This document shows positions 25,091 through 33,791 of a DNA stretch of 64,000 nt, in pieces. The translations under genes and the position numbers were made by a program. Under the pieces are notes generated by a model that worked only from the letters and a program-made list of their open reading frames with translations, did no database searches and was not told the DNA's origin. The stretch is from assembly GCF_900143245.1 (NCBI RefSeq), contig NZ_FRDK01000001.1, positions 62,001 to 126,000 of the forward strand, written 5' to 3'. This DNA is from Flavobacterium fryxellicola. GTDB taxonomy: Bacteria; Bacteroidota; Bacteroidia; Flavobacteriales; Flavobacteriaceae. Position 1 is the stretch's first letter; each line of letters begins with the position of its first letter.

Positions 25091-25327
25091 AACTGTTTCA
25101 TTTATAGGTTTCTGAAACAAAGTAAATAAAACATGTTGAAGTTACAATAGCCCGTACGAAGATTTAATGGAATACCTTAAACTATGTTAATTTATAAATA
25201 ATTTAAGAATTATAAGGGATTAAAATTGCAATTCAAAAATGAGAAAACGTTTTCTTCCAAAATAATACAGAGCCAAAATAGCGACTTTCCAAAATAAATT
25301 TTATCTTTATAAACTAAAATAAGATCG

Positions 25328-25675
25328 ATGGAAAAAGAAGTACACGAACAATACGAATATGCGAGGAGAAGAATAAAACAAAAAAAACGATTGTATTTTC
25401 ATTTTGTCGTTTTCGTTTTAGGAAGTTTATTGCTATTCCTTGGACACAACTTTCTGAACAGCACCGTAGTTTCTGATTGGTATCTTTGGATAATTACATT
25501 CTGGTTGTTTTTATTCATACTGCATTTTATCAAAATTTTCATCACCGATCGATTTATGAATAAAGATTGGGAAAGAGAACAAATAGACCGACTTGTCGCT
25601 TTGCAGAAAAAGAAAGTGGAACAATTACAGATTCAGATAGAAAACGACGAACCTAATAATAGTACAAAACTATGA
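25328..25675 (+). CDS. 2TM domain-containing membrane protein
   Basis: This is a 115-residue protein with a basic N-terminus (EYARRRIKQKKRLYFHF). Two transmembrane helices (about 24-42 and 50-70) are joined by the loop NSTVVSDWYLWI, and the tail is a charged helix (FMNKDWEREQIDRLVALQKK). This is the Bacteroidota 2TM domain, also found at the N-terminus of some LytS-type kinases. Here it stands alone and has no known function. Its stop overlaps the folA start by four bases (ATGA), so the two are translationally coupled. Confidence 0.87.
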   Translation: MEKEVHEQYEYARRRIKQKKRLYFHFVVFVLGSLLLFLGHNFLNSTVVSDWYLWIITFWLFLFILHFIKIFITDRFMNKDWEREQIDRLVALQKKKVEQLQIQIENDEPNNSTKL

Positions 25676-26154
25676 TGATAATGATTGCGGCAGCTGCCGA
25701 GAATAACGCATTAGGAAAAGACAATAAAATAGTCTGGCATCTGCCAAACGATTACAAAAGATTTAAGCGACTAACATCTGGCCATCATATTATAATGGGG
25801 CGGAAGACTTTTGAAAGCCTCCAGAAACCATTACCAGACAGAATACATATTATTGTTACAAGACAAAAAGACTATCAAGTCCCAGGTTGTATAATTGTTG
25901 ATAGTATTGAAAAAGCACTGCAAGCCTGTCCTCAAGGCCAAGATTCATTTATTATAGGAGGCGGCGAAATTTACACGATAGGACTTCCTCATGCTGATAA
26001 AATAGAACTTACCAGAGTACATGGAAGTTTTGAAGCTGATGCTTTTTTTCCTGAAATTAATGATACGGAATGGAAACTTGAAGCCTCCGAATTTAATGAA
26101 AAAGACGAAAAGCATAACTACGATTATACCTACCTCACTTTCATTAGAAAATAA
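25672..26154 (+). CDS. folA: dihydrofolate reductase
   Basis: This 160-residue enzyme reduces dihydrofolate to tetrahydrofolate with NADPH. The sequence follows the family order: IAAAAENNALGKDNKIVWHL near the N-terminus, with the conserved WHLPNDYKRFK, then HHIIMGRKTFESLQKPLPDR (cofactor site), and IIGGGEIYTIGLPHADKIEL. Three nearby in-frame ATGs occur at 25672, 25675 and 25681; the first overlaps the preceding stop and is used here. It completes the dTMP cycle begun by thyA upstream and ends at a strong terminator. Confidence 0.96.
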   Translation: MMIMIAAAAENNALGKDNKIVWHLPNDYKRFKRLTSGHHIIMGRKTFESLQKPLPDRIHIIVTRQKDYQVPGCIIVDSIEKALQACPQGQDSFIIGGGEIYTIGLPHADKIELTRVHGSFEADAFFPEINDTEWKLEASEFNEKDEKHNYDYTYLTFIRK

Positions 26155-26157
26155 AAC

Positions 26158-26190
26158 AAAAAAACATCCTTTTTACGGGATGTTTTTTTT
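26158..26190 (+). terminator. folA terminator
   Basis: AAAACATCC (26161-26169) pairs with GGATGTTTT (26178-26186) and runs into T residues. It separates folA from the convergent gene at 26215. Confidence 0.85.
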
Positions 26191-26214
26191 TAACCATTGA
26201 TTTAAAGAAATGAC

Positions 26215-26532
26215 CTAGTCTTGGAAGAGTATTTGATAACATAAAATAAAAATTACAAACACTAATAATGCTCCAGAAATGGAGATTATAATATTTGATG
26301 TTTTTTGAGAATACATCTCAAAAAAGCCTTTAATACCAAATACCACGAAGGTACTAAAGACGAAAAAAATTAAAATTTCCAAAAACAAATTTAATCCTAA
26401 GAACGTATGTTGCGCTTTAAATACAATACTGCTTTGTAAAACAGTACTTTCAAAACAGCTTACAAGAACAAATGAGATAAGTAGCGCTAAAAATATCCAT
26501 TTGATTTGGCTCATCGACTCTTTTTTAATCAT
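26215..26532 (-). CDS. small membrane protein of unknown function
   Basis: This is a 105-residue protein with three hydrophobic segments (about 11-26, 48-68 and 83-102) separated by short polar loops. A cysteine follows the first (LLISFVLVSCFES), but the position and sequence do not make a convincing lipobox. An alternative start at residue 7 (MSQIKW, 26514) is preceded by AAAAAAGAG and is equally likely. I do not recognise a family. It is a single gene, convergent with folA and divergent from menG. Confidence 0.6.
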   Translation of the reverse strand: MIKKESMSQIKWIFLALLISFVLVSCFESTVLQSSIVFKAQHTFLGLNLFLEILIFFVFSTFVVFGIKGFFEMYSQKTSNIIISISGALLVFVIFILCYQILFQD

Positions 26533-26725
26533 ATAATATGGTTACTTTCTTAAACACCAAAATTGATTAATAAAAACTAGAGTTACAATACCCACTTTTA
26601 GTGATATTTCGATAAAAACCATTTTTTTTAATTTGCCAACTAAAGCTCCATAAAACCTGAAAAAAGAGTAAAAAAAAACTTGATTCTAATTTTTGAAACT
26701 CATTTTAAGTTCATCAAGTTTATCC

Positions 26726-26733
26726 TATATTTG
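26726..26733 (+). promoter_or_regulatory. possible menG -7 box
   Basis: TATATTTG matches TAnnTTTG and lies 15 bases before the menG ATG, which would give a very short leader. No clear -33 TTG. Confidence 0.42.
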
Positions 26734-26748
26734 TACAAACTAAAAAAG

Positions 26749-27480
26749 ATGTCCGAAAAGATAACTCCCTATAAAGATTCTGCCTTAGGCAAAAAAGAAC
26801 AAGTTGCTCAAATGTTTGACACTATTTCTGGAAATTATGACAATTTAAATCGTGTCATCTCTTTTGGAATAGACCTAAAATGGAGAAAAAAAGTATTGCA
26901 AATGGTCTCTAAATCCAATCCAAAAATAATTTTGGATATTGCAACCGGAACGGGAGATTTAGCCATTTTAATGGCGCAAACTAAAGCCGAAAGAATAATT
27001 GGTTTAGATATTTCTGCTGGAATGCTGGACGTAGGCAGGAAAAAAATTGCTCAAAAAAAGCTATCGTCTACTATTGAAATGGTTCTTGGCGACTCCGAAA
27101 ACATGTCTTTTGAAGACAACTACTTTGATGCCATCACAGTTGCTTTTGGTGTTCGTAATTTTGAGACATTAGAGAAAGGATTAGCCGAGATCTTAAGGGT
27201 GTTAAAACCAAATGGTGTTTTTGTGATTCTAGAAACTTCAGTACCCGATAAAACTCCTTACAAACAGGGCTACAAATTTTATAGCAAAAACATTTTACCT
27301 ATAATTGGAAAATTATTTTCTAAGGATGACGTTGCTTACGGATATTTATCAGAATCTGCGGCGGCTTTTCCTTATGGCGAGGCTTTAAACAATATTTTAA
27401 GAAAAATTGGGTTTATAGATGTTGTGGCGTTACCTCAAACTTTTGGCGTAGCTACTATTTATTCCGCTACAAAAAAATAA
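26749..27480 (+). CDS. menG: demethylmenaquinone methyltransferase (MenG/UbiE)
   Basis: This 243-residue class I SAM-dependent methyltransferase catalyses the last step of menaquinone synthesis. Visible are the UbiE N-terminal [20 protein letters not shown], motif [31 protein letters not shown], the family segment [19 protein letters not shown], and [15 protein letters not shown]. The frame extends upstream only through 23 codons without resemblance to the family, so ATG 26749 (SEKITPYKD) is chosen. It is followed after 22 bases by the PorT-like gene, a pairing I recall from other Bacteroidota. Confidence 0.95.
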   Translation: MSEKITPYKDSALGKKEQVAQMFDTISGNYDNLNRVISFGIDLKWRKKVLQMVSKSNPKIILDIATGTGDLAILMAQTKAERIIGLDISAGMLDVGRKKIAQKKLSSTIEMVLGDSENMSFEDNYFDAITVAFGVRNFETLEKGLAEILRVLKPNGVFVILETSVPDKTPYKQGYKFYSKNILPIIGKLFSKDDVAYGYLSESAAAFPYGEALNNILRKIGFIDVVALPQTFGVATIYSATKK

Positions 27481-27502
27481 TACTGAAGATTTTAGCATAA
27501 AC

Positions 27503-28207
27503 ATGAGAAAAATATTTGCCTTACTCTTTTTTGCCTGTATTCTAAATGGATATGCTCAAAGGTCTAAAAACATCTTTAGTAGATATCCAATTATTAATTT
27601 GGAGAATTTTCAAAAAAAAAGAGTGTATTATGGTTTTTACTTGGGATTCAATTCTTATGATTTTAAGATTGATTATAAAACAGAATCGCCTGATATTTTG
27701 GTCACAAAAACAACCGGTTTCAATGTAGGAATTATAGGTGATTTAAAATTACAGGAATACATTAACTTGCGATTTGAACCTGGACTGTACTATACCAAAA
27801 GGGATTTAAATTATCCGAATTTTTCCAACAGTGGAGATGCGTTAAGAGAAATAAATAGCACGTACATCCATTTTCCATTATTACTGAAACTCTCCTCGCT
27901 TAGAACTGGAAATATCCGTCCTTATGCATTGGGAGGCTTGTCTGCTACTCTAAATTTATCTAGCAATGCTAAAATAATGGATGATAATTTGCAGCAACGT
28001 TTTCGTGTAAAATCATGGACAACTAACTACGAGTTGGGTTTTGGAATTGATCTTTTCTCAGAGTACTTTATATTTTCACCTTCAATAAGAGGTGTTTTTG
28101 GTATCAGTGATGAATTAATTCGAGATAACGATCCGAACAGCCCATGGACAGGAAACATCGAGTCACTAAAAACCAGAGCAGTCTTTATCAATTTTTCTTT
28201 CCACTAG
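27503..28207 (+). CDS. porT: PorT/SprT-like outer-membrane protein (type IX secretion)
   Basis: This is a 234-residue protein with a signal peptide (MRKIFALLFFACILNGYAQ) and a small beta-barrel pattern of alternating aromatic strands: VYYGFYLGFNSYDFKI, LRFEPGLYYTKRDL, ALGGLSATLNLSS and a terminal AVFINFSFH. Size, N-terminus and position directly after menG/ubiE match PorT of Porphyromonas gingivalis and SprT of Flavobacterium johnsoniae, needed for type IX secretion and gliding. The call relies on size, motifs and synteny from memory; a generic PorT-family barrel is the alternative. The stop codon lies in a short ACTAGAA/TTCTAGT hairpin shared with the convergent gene. Confidence 0.7.
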   Translation: MRKIFALLFFACILNGYAQRSKNIFSRYPIINLENFQKKRVYYGFYLGFNSYDFKIDYKTESPDILVTKTTGFNVGIIGDLKLQEYINLRFEPGLYYTKRDLNYPNFSNSGDALREINSTYIHFPLLLKLSSLRTGNIRPYALGGLSATLNLSSNAKIMDDNLQQRFRVKSWTTNYELGFGIDLFSEYFIFSPSIRGVFGISDELIRDNDPNSPWTGNIESLKTRAVFINFSFH

Positions 28208-28256
28208 AAAGTCAATTCTAGTAGATTGGCTAAAGCATTCGTTTCATCACAATCAA

Positions 28257-28982
28257 CTAAGCTCGGCGAAATTCACTTAGGACAATAGCCGTTGCGGTTG
28301 CTACATTCAAACTTTCTGTTTTTTGAAGATCCCCAAAGCGAGGAATGGTAAGGCGGTTTTGAACCAATTTTTCAAGTGAAGCAGAAATTCCATTGGCTTC
28401 ATTACCCATAATTATAACTCCTTGCTCTGGCAAGACCGATTGATAAATGCTGGCTCCATCCATAAAAGTTCCAAAAATTGGCATTGTAGTCTGCGCCAAA
28501 AAAACATCCAAATTAATAAAATTCACATTGACTCTGGCGATAGAGCCCATAGTAGCCTGAACCACTTTTGGATTAAATAAGTCTACCGTTTCAGTTGAAC
28601 ATAAAACTTGCTGAATACCAAACCAGTCACACAAGCGCAATATAGTTCCTAAATTCCCAGGATCCCTAATCGAGTCAAGCGCTACGATCAAACCAGTTTG
28701 CACTATTGGTTTTTCCAAAGGCATTTTAAAAAGAGCCAAACATGAATTAGGCGTTGCCAACGCACTTATTTTCCTCAAATCATTTTCTGTAATGATGGTT
28801 TTTTTTTCGTTAAAAACTTGGTCGAAATCATTTTGAGTAGTGTACAAATGTTCCAAATCAAAATTAGAATCCAAAAGCTCCTGAATTCCTTTTACACCTT
28901 CGGCAAAAAATAATTTATTGGCAATTCTATATTTTTTTTGCTGCAAACTCGTTATAAGCTTTATTTGGTTTTTACTAACCAT
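28257..28982 (-). CDS. SpoU/TrmH-family RNA 2'-O-methyltransferase
   Basis: This is a 241-residue SPOUT methyltransferase, probably acting on 23S rRNA. An N-terminal substrate-binding domain (IKLITSLQQKKYRIANKLFF, about 1-90) precedes the knotted catalytic domain with motif 1 ALDSIRDPGNLGTILRLCDW, motif 2 VIIMGNEANGIS and motif 3 IPRFGDLQKTESLNVATATA. The usual motif 3 Asn-Val (SLNVA) is present. The exact target nucleotide cannot be assigned. Its start lies only 37 bases from that of the divergent TamL gene, so their promoters overlap. Confidence 0.93.
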   Translation of the reverse strand: MVSKNQIKLITSLQQKKYRIANKLFFAEGVKGIQELLDSNFDLEHLYTTQNDFDQVFNEKKTIITENDLRKISALATPNSCLALFKMPLEKPIVQTGLIVALDSIRDPGNLGTILRLCDWFGIQQVLCSTETVDLFNPKVVQATMGSIARVNVNFINLDVFLAQTTMPIFGTFMDGASIYQSVLPEQGVIIMGNEANGISASLEKLVQNRLTIPRFGDLQKTESLNVATATAIVLSEFRRA

Positions 28983-28991
28983 AAAATAATG

Positions 28992-28999
28992 TACTTTTG
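28992..28999 (+). promoter_or_regulatory. possible tamL -7 box
   Basis: TACTTTTG matches TAnnTTTG exactly and lies 20 bases before the TTG start of tamL. The -33 region would lie inside the divergent methyltransferase start. Confidence 0.42.
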
Positions 29000-29019
29000 A
29001 ATTAAATATTTTAGAACAC

Positions 29020-31587
29020 TTGAAAAAAATTTATACAAAAATAACTGCATTTATCGTAATTGCAATACTAATTTGTGCATGTAACGCTGTAAAAAGAGTT
29101 CCAGAAGGAAAACTACTGCTTACGAAAAACGAAATTACAGTAAATGACAAAGTAATTAAAGATGAAAATGTTTTTAATCAACTGTACCAGAAACCTAATA
29201 GCACTTTACTGGGATATCGCTTGCGTTTAAATCTTTATAATCTTGCCAATCTCAATCCTGATTCAACGTACCGAGCTAAGTTTATAAATAATCCTGAAAA
29301 ATTTAAAAGGAAATCAAAATGGTTGTCAGAGAAGCAAGTCAATCGCTTAGGCAAATCATTCTGGTACCACGGAATTCACGATTTTTTGAGAAGAACTGGC
29401 GAACCCCCTATAATTATAGACAAGGAAAGAGCAGACAAATCAGTACTCCGTTTGAAATACTACTATTTCAACAATGGTTTTTTTAATGTACGAGCTGCTT
29501 ACACAATTGATACTTTGAAACTTAAAAAGGCGAAGATCAAATATACCATTACGTCCGGAAATGCCTTTTTTTTAGATTCGTTAAGAGCCACTATTGCAAC
29601 CCCGGTTTTAGATTCTTTGTATCAAATAAACAAATTTAACACCTTTATAAAATCAGGCAACCAATATAAAACAGAAGATTTCGACAATGAAAAAAACCGC
29701 ATCACCACAAATTTCAGAAATAATGGCGTTTACAACTTTCAGCCAAATTATGTAACTTTTGATATTGATACTATAAAAAAAGTGAATCAGGCAAACATCA
29801 CCTTAATGATCGCTAATTACTCCTATCAAGACGGTGATTCTACTAAAACAGCCCCTTTTAAAATATACAAAATAAGTGATGTAAATATATACACTGATTA
29901 TTCTCCAAGTTTAAACACCTTGAATATTAAAGATAGCACCACTTATAAAAATTTTAATTTGTACAGTCAGGAAAAGTTAAAATACAAACCGAAAGCTATT
30001 ACTAATGCTATTTTTATCACTAAAGGTGGATTGTATGCAGACAATAAAACCGTTTTAACAACGCGCTATTTGAATAATCTTAAAATTTTCAATTATCCGT
30101 CAATACAATATGAAGTTGATAAAAGAGACACCACCACGCAGTCATTAATTGCCAAAGTATATTTGACTCCAAGGAAAAAATACAGTTTTGGTACTACGCT
30201 GGACGTAACGCATTCTAACATTCAGGATTTTGGTATTGGACTAAGTGTATCGGAGACGATTCGCAATGTATTTAATGGCGCGGAAACTTTAGAAATTGCA
30301 GCGCGTGGCAACATTGGCTCTTCGAAAGATTTGGCAAATCCAAAAAATAATTTCTTCAATGTTTCAGAATATGGTTTGGATTTAAAACTAAATATTCCAA
30401 GAATTTTTATGCCGTTTAATACCGACAAAATCATTGCCAAGAGTATGATTCCCTCGACTTTAATAACTGTTGGTTTTGCAAAACAAAGAAATATAGGATT
30501 AGACAAAGAGAATTTTACAGGAGCACTTTCCTATAATTGGACTCCAAAAATAAATCATACTGCACGATTTGATCTTTTTAATACTCAATTTGTACGAAAT
30601 TTAAATCCGACGAATTATTTTAATGTTTACGGCTCCTCGTATAATGCTTTGAACGAAATAAGCAAAGCATACAATACAAATACTTCTTATTACAACAATG
30701 CCATCGATAAAGATTTACTAATTGAGCAAGGCACACGTGGTTTTACAAATGATGTTCTTTCAGGTAATGCTGCTTTTTTAAAACCATTAGAAGCTGCTGA
30801 TTTCGAATCCGTAAAAAGCATCGAAGAACGAAGACTACGACTAACAGAAAATGACTTCATTCTAGCCACTAGTTTTACTTTTTCAAAGACAACCAAAAAA
30901 GATTTAACAGACAATAATTTTTATCTTTTCAAAACCAAAATAGAATCTGCAGGAACCATTTTATCTGCTTTTGCAAAAACCACAAATCAAAAGAAAAACG
31001 TTAATGGCAACTATGAAATATTCAATTTAGAGTATTCAGAATATGTAAAAACGGAATTTGACTACATTAAGCATTGGGATCTATCAAAAGAAAAAATTCT
31101 AGCCTTCAGATCCTTTTTTGGAATTGCCATTCCGTTTGGGAATTCTAATTATATTCCGTTCTCCAGAAGTTACTTCTCCGGGGGATCTAATGACAACCGG
31201 GCATGGCAACCCTATGGTTTAGGTCCAGGTAGCAGTGGTGCTTTGGATGATTTTAATGAAGCAAACATGAAGATAGCAATTAGTGGCGAATTCCGCTTTA
31301 AACTTTTAGGAAATTTAAAAGGGGCTATTTTTGCTGATGCTGGAAACATCTGGAACGTGTTGGATAATGTAGTGGATGAAAAGTCCACATTTACGAGCAT
31401 CAGTGACTTGAAAGATATGGCATTGGGAACTGGATTTGGAATTAGGTATGATTTAAGCTTTTTTGTAATTCGTTTTGATTTAGGATTTAAAACCTACAAT
31501 CCAGCTAATGAAACCAACAAAAGATGGTTTAGAGAATACAACTTTTCGAACTCCGTTTTAAATTTTGGAATAAATTATCCATTCTAA
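29020..31587 (+). CDS. tamL: TamL-like lipoprotein, BamA/TamA-type outer-membrane assembly protein
   Basis: This is an 855-residue lipoprotein with signal peptide MKKIYTKITAFIVIAILICAC and lipid-attachment Cys at residue 19 or 21. Periplasmic POTRA-like repeats (about 25-390, VPEGKLLLTKNEITV) are followed by a C-terminal Omp85 barrel with the signature FSRSYFSGGSNDNRAWQPYG (equivalent to the VRGF/Y region) and a final strand ending NFGINYPF. In Bacteroidota a lipidated TamA homologue is called TamL and usually pairs with TamB; no TamB gene is adjacent here. The start codon is TTG (29020): no in-frame ATG precedes the signal peptide, and the lipobox requires this start. Confidence 0.88.
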   Translation: MKKIYTKITAFIVIAILICACNAVKRVPEGKLLLTKNEITVNDKVIKDENVFNQLYQKPNSTLLGYRLRLNLYNLANLNPDSTYRAKFINNPEKFKRKSKWLSEKQVNRLGKSFWYHGIHDFLRRTGEPPIIIDKERADKSVLRLKYYYFNNGFFNVRAAYTIDTLKLKKAKIKYTITSGNAFFLDSLRATIATPVLDSLYQINKFNTFIKSGNQYKTEDFDNEKNRITTNFRNNGVYNFQPNYVTFDIDTIKKVNQANITLMIANYSYQDGDSTKTAPFKIYKISDVNIYTDYSPSLNTLNIKDSTTYKNFNLYSQEKLKYKPKAITNAIFITKGGLYADNKTVLTTRYLNNLKIFNYPSIQYEVDKRDTTTQSLIAKVYLTPRKKYSFGTTLDVTHSNIQDFGIGLSVSETIRNVFNGAETLEIAARGNIGSSKDLANPKNNFFNVSEYGLDLKLNIPRIFMPFNTDKIIAKSMIPSTLITVGFAKQRNIGLDKENFTGALSYNWTPKINHTARFDLFNTQFVRNLNPTNYFNVYGSSYNALNEISKAYNTNTSYYNNAIDKDLLIEQGTRGFTNDVLSGNAAFLKPLEAADFESVKSIEERRLRLTENDFILATSFTFSKTTKKDLTDNNFYLFKTKIESAGTILSAFAKTTNQKKNVNGNYEIFNLEYSEYVKTEFDYIKHWDLSKEKILAFRSFFGIAIPFGNSNYIPFSRSYFSGGSNDNRAWQPYGLGPGSSGALDDFNEANMKIAISGEFRFKLLGNLKGAIFADAGNIWNVLDNVVDEKSTFTSISDLKDMALGTGFGIRYDLSFFVIRFDLGFKTYNPANETNKRWFREYNFSNSVLNFGINYPF

Positions 31588-31611
31588 TGCTAATTAATTC
31601 TTATTTTTGCA

Positions 31612-31619
31612 AAACTAAA
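31612..31619 (+). promoter_or_regulatory. possible fbaA -7 box
   Basis: TATTTTTG matches TAnnTTTG, 29 bases before the aldolase start and downstream of the tamL stop. Confidence 0.42.
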
Positions 31620-31648
31620 AACTAAAAAAAATAACTAAAAAAAGTACA

Positions 31649-32716
31649 ATGGCACACAACATAAAACCAGGCGTAGCTACAGGAGATCAGGTTCAGGAAA
31701 TTTTTAATTATGCAAAAGAGAAAGGATTTGCACTTCCGGCGGTAAACGTTACGGGATCAAATACTATCAATGGAGTTCTTGAAACTGCAGCAAAACTAAA
31801 CGCGCCAGTGATCATTCAATTTTCTAATGGAGGAGCACAATTTAACGCTGGAAAAGGACTCTCGAATGTTGGTGAAAAAGCAGCAATCGCTGGTGGAATT
31901 GCTGGAGCATTGCACATTCATACTTTGGCGGAAGCTTACGGAGCAACCGTAATCTTGCATACTGACCATTGTGCAAAAAAATTATTACCGTGGATTGACG
32001 GATTATTAGATGCATCAGAAGCACACTTTGCTAAAACCGGAAAGCCGCTTTATTCTTCTCACATGATTGATTTATCTGAGGAGCCTATTGAAGAAAACAT
32101 CGAAATCTGTAAAGGATATTTAGCTCGAATGAGCAAGATGGGAATGACATTGGAAATTGAGCTTGGAATTACAGGTGGTGAGGAAGATGGCGTTGACAAT
32201 TCTGATGTTGATAGTTCAAAATTATACACACAACCAGAAGAAGTTGCTTACGCATACGAAGAGCTTTCTAAAATAAGCCCACGATTTACAATAGCTGCCG
32301 CTTTTGGAAACGTACACGGCGTTTACAAACCTGGAAATGTGAAATTGACTCCAAAAATATTAAAGAATTCTCAAGATTTTGTACAAAACAAATTCAATAC
32401 AGGACCAAATCCAGTAGATTTTGTTTTCCATGGCGGTTCTGGCTCTACTTTAGAAGAAATCAGAGAAGGAATTAGTTATGGTGTAATAAAAATGAATATC
32501 GATACTGATTTGCAATTTGCATTTACGGAAGGTATTCGTGACTATATGTTAAAAAATATTGACTATTTGAAAACTCAAATTGGCAATCCAGAAGGTGCTG
32601 ATGCTCCGAACAAAAAACATTATGATCCAAGAAAATGGTTACGTGAGAGCGAAATCACTTTCAACACAAGACTGGAGCAAGCTTTTGCTGACTTGAACAA
32701 CGTGAATACACTATAA
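31649..32716 (+). CDS. fbaA: fructose-bisphosphate aldolase, class II
   Basis: This 355-residue zinc-dependent aldolase of glycolysis and gluconeogenesis is of the type IIA (E. coli FbaA-like) length. Visible are the metal-binding VILHTDHCAKKLLPW near residue 108 (catalytic Asp and zinc His), LEIELGITGGEEDGVDNSDV near 170, zinc-ligand histidines in FGNVHGVYKPGNV and FVFHGGSGSTLEEI, and the phosphate-binding ISYGVIKMNIDTD. The gene precedes accD by 101 bases; that spacer carries a CACTGAATA-type repeat cluster, so co-transcription is uncertain. Confidence 0.96.
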   Translation: MAHNIKPGVATGDQVQEIFNYAKEKGFALPAVNVTGSNTINGVLETAAKLNAPVIIQFSNGGAQFNAGKGLSNVGEKAAIAGGIAGALHIHTLAEAYGATVILHTDHCAKKLLPWIDGLLDASEAHFAKTGKPLYSSHMIDLSEEPIEENIEICKGYLARMSKMGMTLEIELGITGGEEDGVDNSDVDSSKLYTQPEEVAYAYEELSKISPRFTIAAAFGNVHGVYKPGNVKLTPKILKNSQDFVQNKFNTGPNPVDFVFHGGSGSTLEEIREGISYGVIKMNIDTDLQFAFTEGIRDYMLKNIDYLKTQIGNPEGADAPNKKHYDPRKWLRESEITFNTRLEQAFADLNNVNTL

Positions 32717-32720
32717 AAAT

Positions 32721-32810
32721 AGTATTCAGTGTACCGTATCCAGTTAGCAAAACTGACTATTGAATAGTAAAAACGGAACACTGAATATTGGATTACTGAA
32801 CACTGAATAC
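32721..32810. repeat. CACTGAATA-type spacer repeats
   Basis: AGTATTCAGTGT (32721-32732) is inverted relative to ACACTGAATA (32779-32788) and to a third copy, ACACTGAATAC (32800-32810). TGACTATTGAATAG lies between. Such spacers recur in Flavobacterium genomes in my recollection. Only this cluster is visible here. Confidence 0.55.
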
Positions 32811-32817
32811 GACAAAA

Positions 32818-33672
32818 ATGGCTTGGTTTAAAAGAAAAGAAAAAGGGATTACCACTGCTACCGAAGACAAAATGGACATTCCAAAAGGACTTTGGTACAA
32901 ATCACCTACTGGAAAAATTATTGATGCCGACGAACTCGCGCGTAACTTATTTGTAAGTCCCGAAGATGGTTTTCACGTTAGAATAGGAAGTGCTGAATAT
33001 TTCCAAATTTTATTTGACAATAATGAATTTGTTGAATTGGATAAAAACATGACTTCTAAAGATCCGTTGCATTTTGTGGATACAAAGAAATATGCCGATC
33101 GCCTAAAAGATGTTATGGAGAAAACCAAACTGAAGGATGCCGTGCGTACCGGAGTTGGAAAATCAAAAGGAAAAGAAATAGTGATTTGCTGTATGGATTT
33201 TGCCTTCATTGGCGGATCTATGGGTGCTGTTGTAGGAGAAAAAATTGCACGTGGAATCGATCACGCTATCAAAAATAACTTACCCTTTATAATGATTTCT
33301 AAATCAGGTGGAGCTCGAATGATGGAAGCAGCATACTCGTTGATGCAATTAGCCAAAACATCTGTAAAACTGGCTCAACTTGCTGATGCTAAACTTCCTT
33401 ATATATCGCTTTGTACGGACCCTACTACGGGAGGAACTACTGCTTCCTATGCAATGTTAGGAGACATTAACATCTCTGAACCAGGCGCATTAATAGGATT
33501 TGCAGGACCAAGAGTAGTACGAGACACTACTGGTAAGGATTTACCAGAAGGTTTCCAGACTGCGGAGTTCTTACTTGAACATGGTTTCTTAGACTTTATA
33601 ACACCACGAAAAGAATTGAAAGATAAGATTAACTTATACATCGACTTGATTCAAAACAACGTTATTCGATAA
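32818..33672 (+). CDS. accD: acetyl-CoA carboxylase carboxyltransferase beta subunit, lacking the zinc-ribbon cysteines
   Basis: This 284-residue subunit transfers the carboxyl group from biotin to acetyl-CoA, the first step of fatty-acid synthesis, with AccA. The crotonase-fold core is intact: [20 protein letters not shown] near 120-140, [31 protein letters not shown] and [20 protein letters not shown]. The N-terminal region that in E. coli AccD is a four-cysteine zinc ribbon keeps its flanking pattern ([10 protein letters not shown] at 24-33; [18 protein letters not shown] at 40-57), but all four cysteines are gone. I believe this holds across Flavobacteriia. The zinc fold is therefore absent or metal-free. 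Confidence 0.95.
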   Translation: MAWFKRKEKGITTATEDKMDIPKGLWYKSPTGKIIDADELARNLFVSPEDGFHVRIGSAEYFQILFDNNEFVELDKNMTSKDPLHFVDTKKYADRLKDVMEKTKLKDAVRTGVGKSKGKEIVICCMDFAFIGGSMGAVVGEKIARGIDHAIKNNLPFIMISKSGGARMMEAAYSLMQLAKTSVKLAQLADAKLPYISLCTDPTTGGTTASYAMLGDINISEPGALIGFAGPRVVRDTTGKDLPEGFQTAEFLLEHGFLDFITPRKELKDKINLYIDLIQNNVIR

Positions 33673-33675
33673 ATA

Positions 33676-33701
33676 AAAATCCCGAGCAATCGGGATTTTT
33701 T
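33676..33701 (+). terminator. accD terminator
   Basis: AAAATCCCG pairs with CGGGATTTT around AGCAAT and runs into TTTTTT. Confidence 0.85.
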
Positions 33702-33723
33702 GGTTAAACTAAATAGGCTACAA

Positions 33724-33761
33724 ATTAAAACGGCTTTCAATTAAATTTGAAAGCCGTTTCT
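33724..33761 (-). terminator. terminator for the ABC permease gene
   Basis: A 13-bp perfect stem (33728-33740 with 33747-33759). On the minus strand it is followed by TTTTAATTTG. Confidence 0.7.
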
Positions 33762-33791
33762 ATATGCCTTTTAGAATGTGCAATGCCTGAT

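Noticed and set aside
32721..32810. CRISPR-like array
   Set aside because: The CACTGAATA copies are short, in both orientations and unevenly spaced, with no cas genes nearby.
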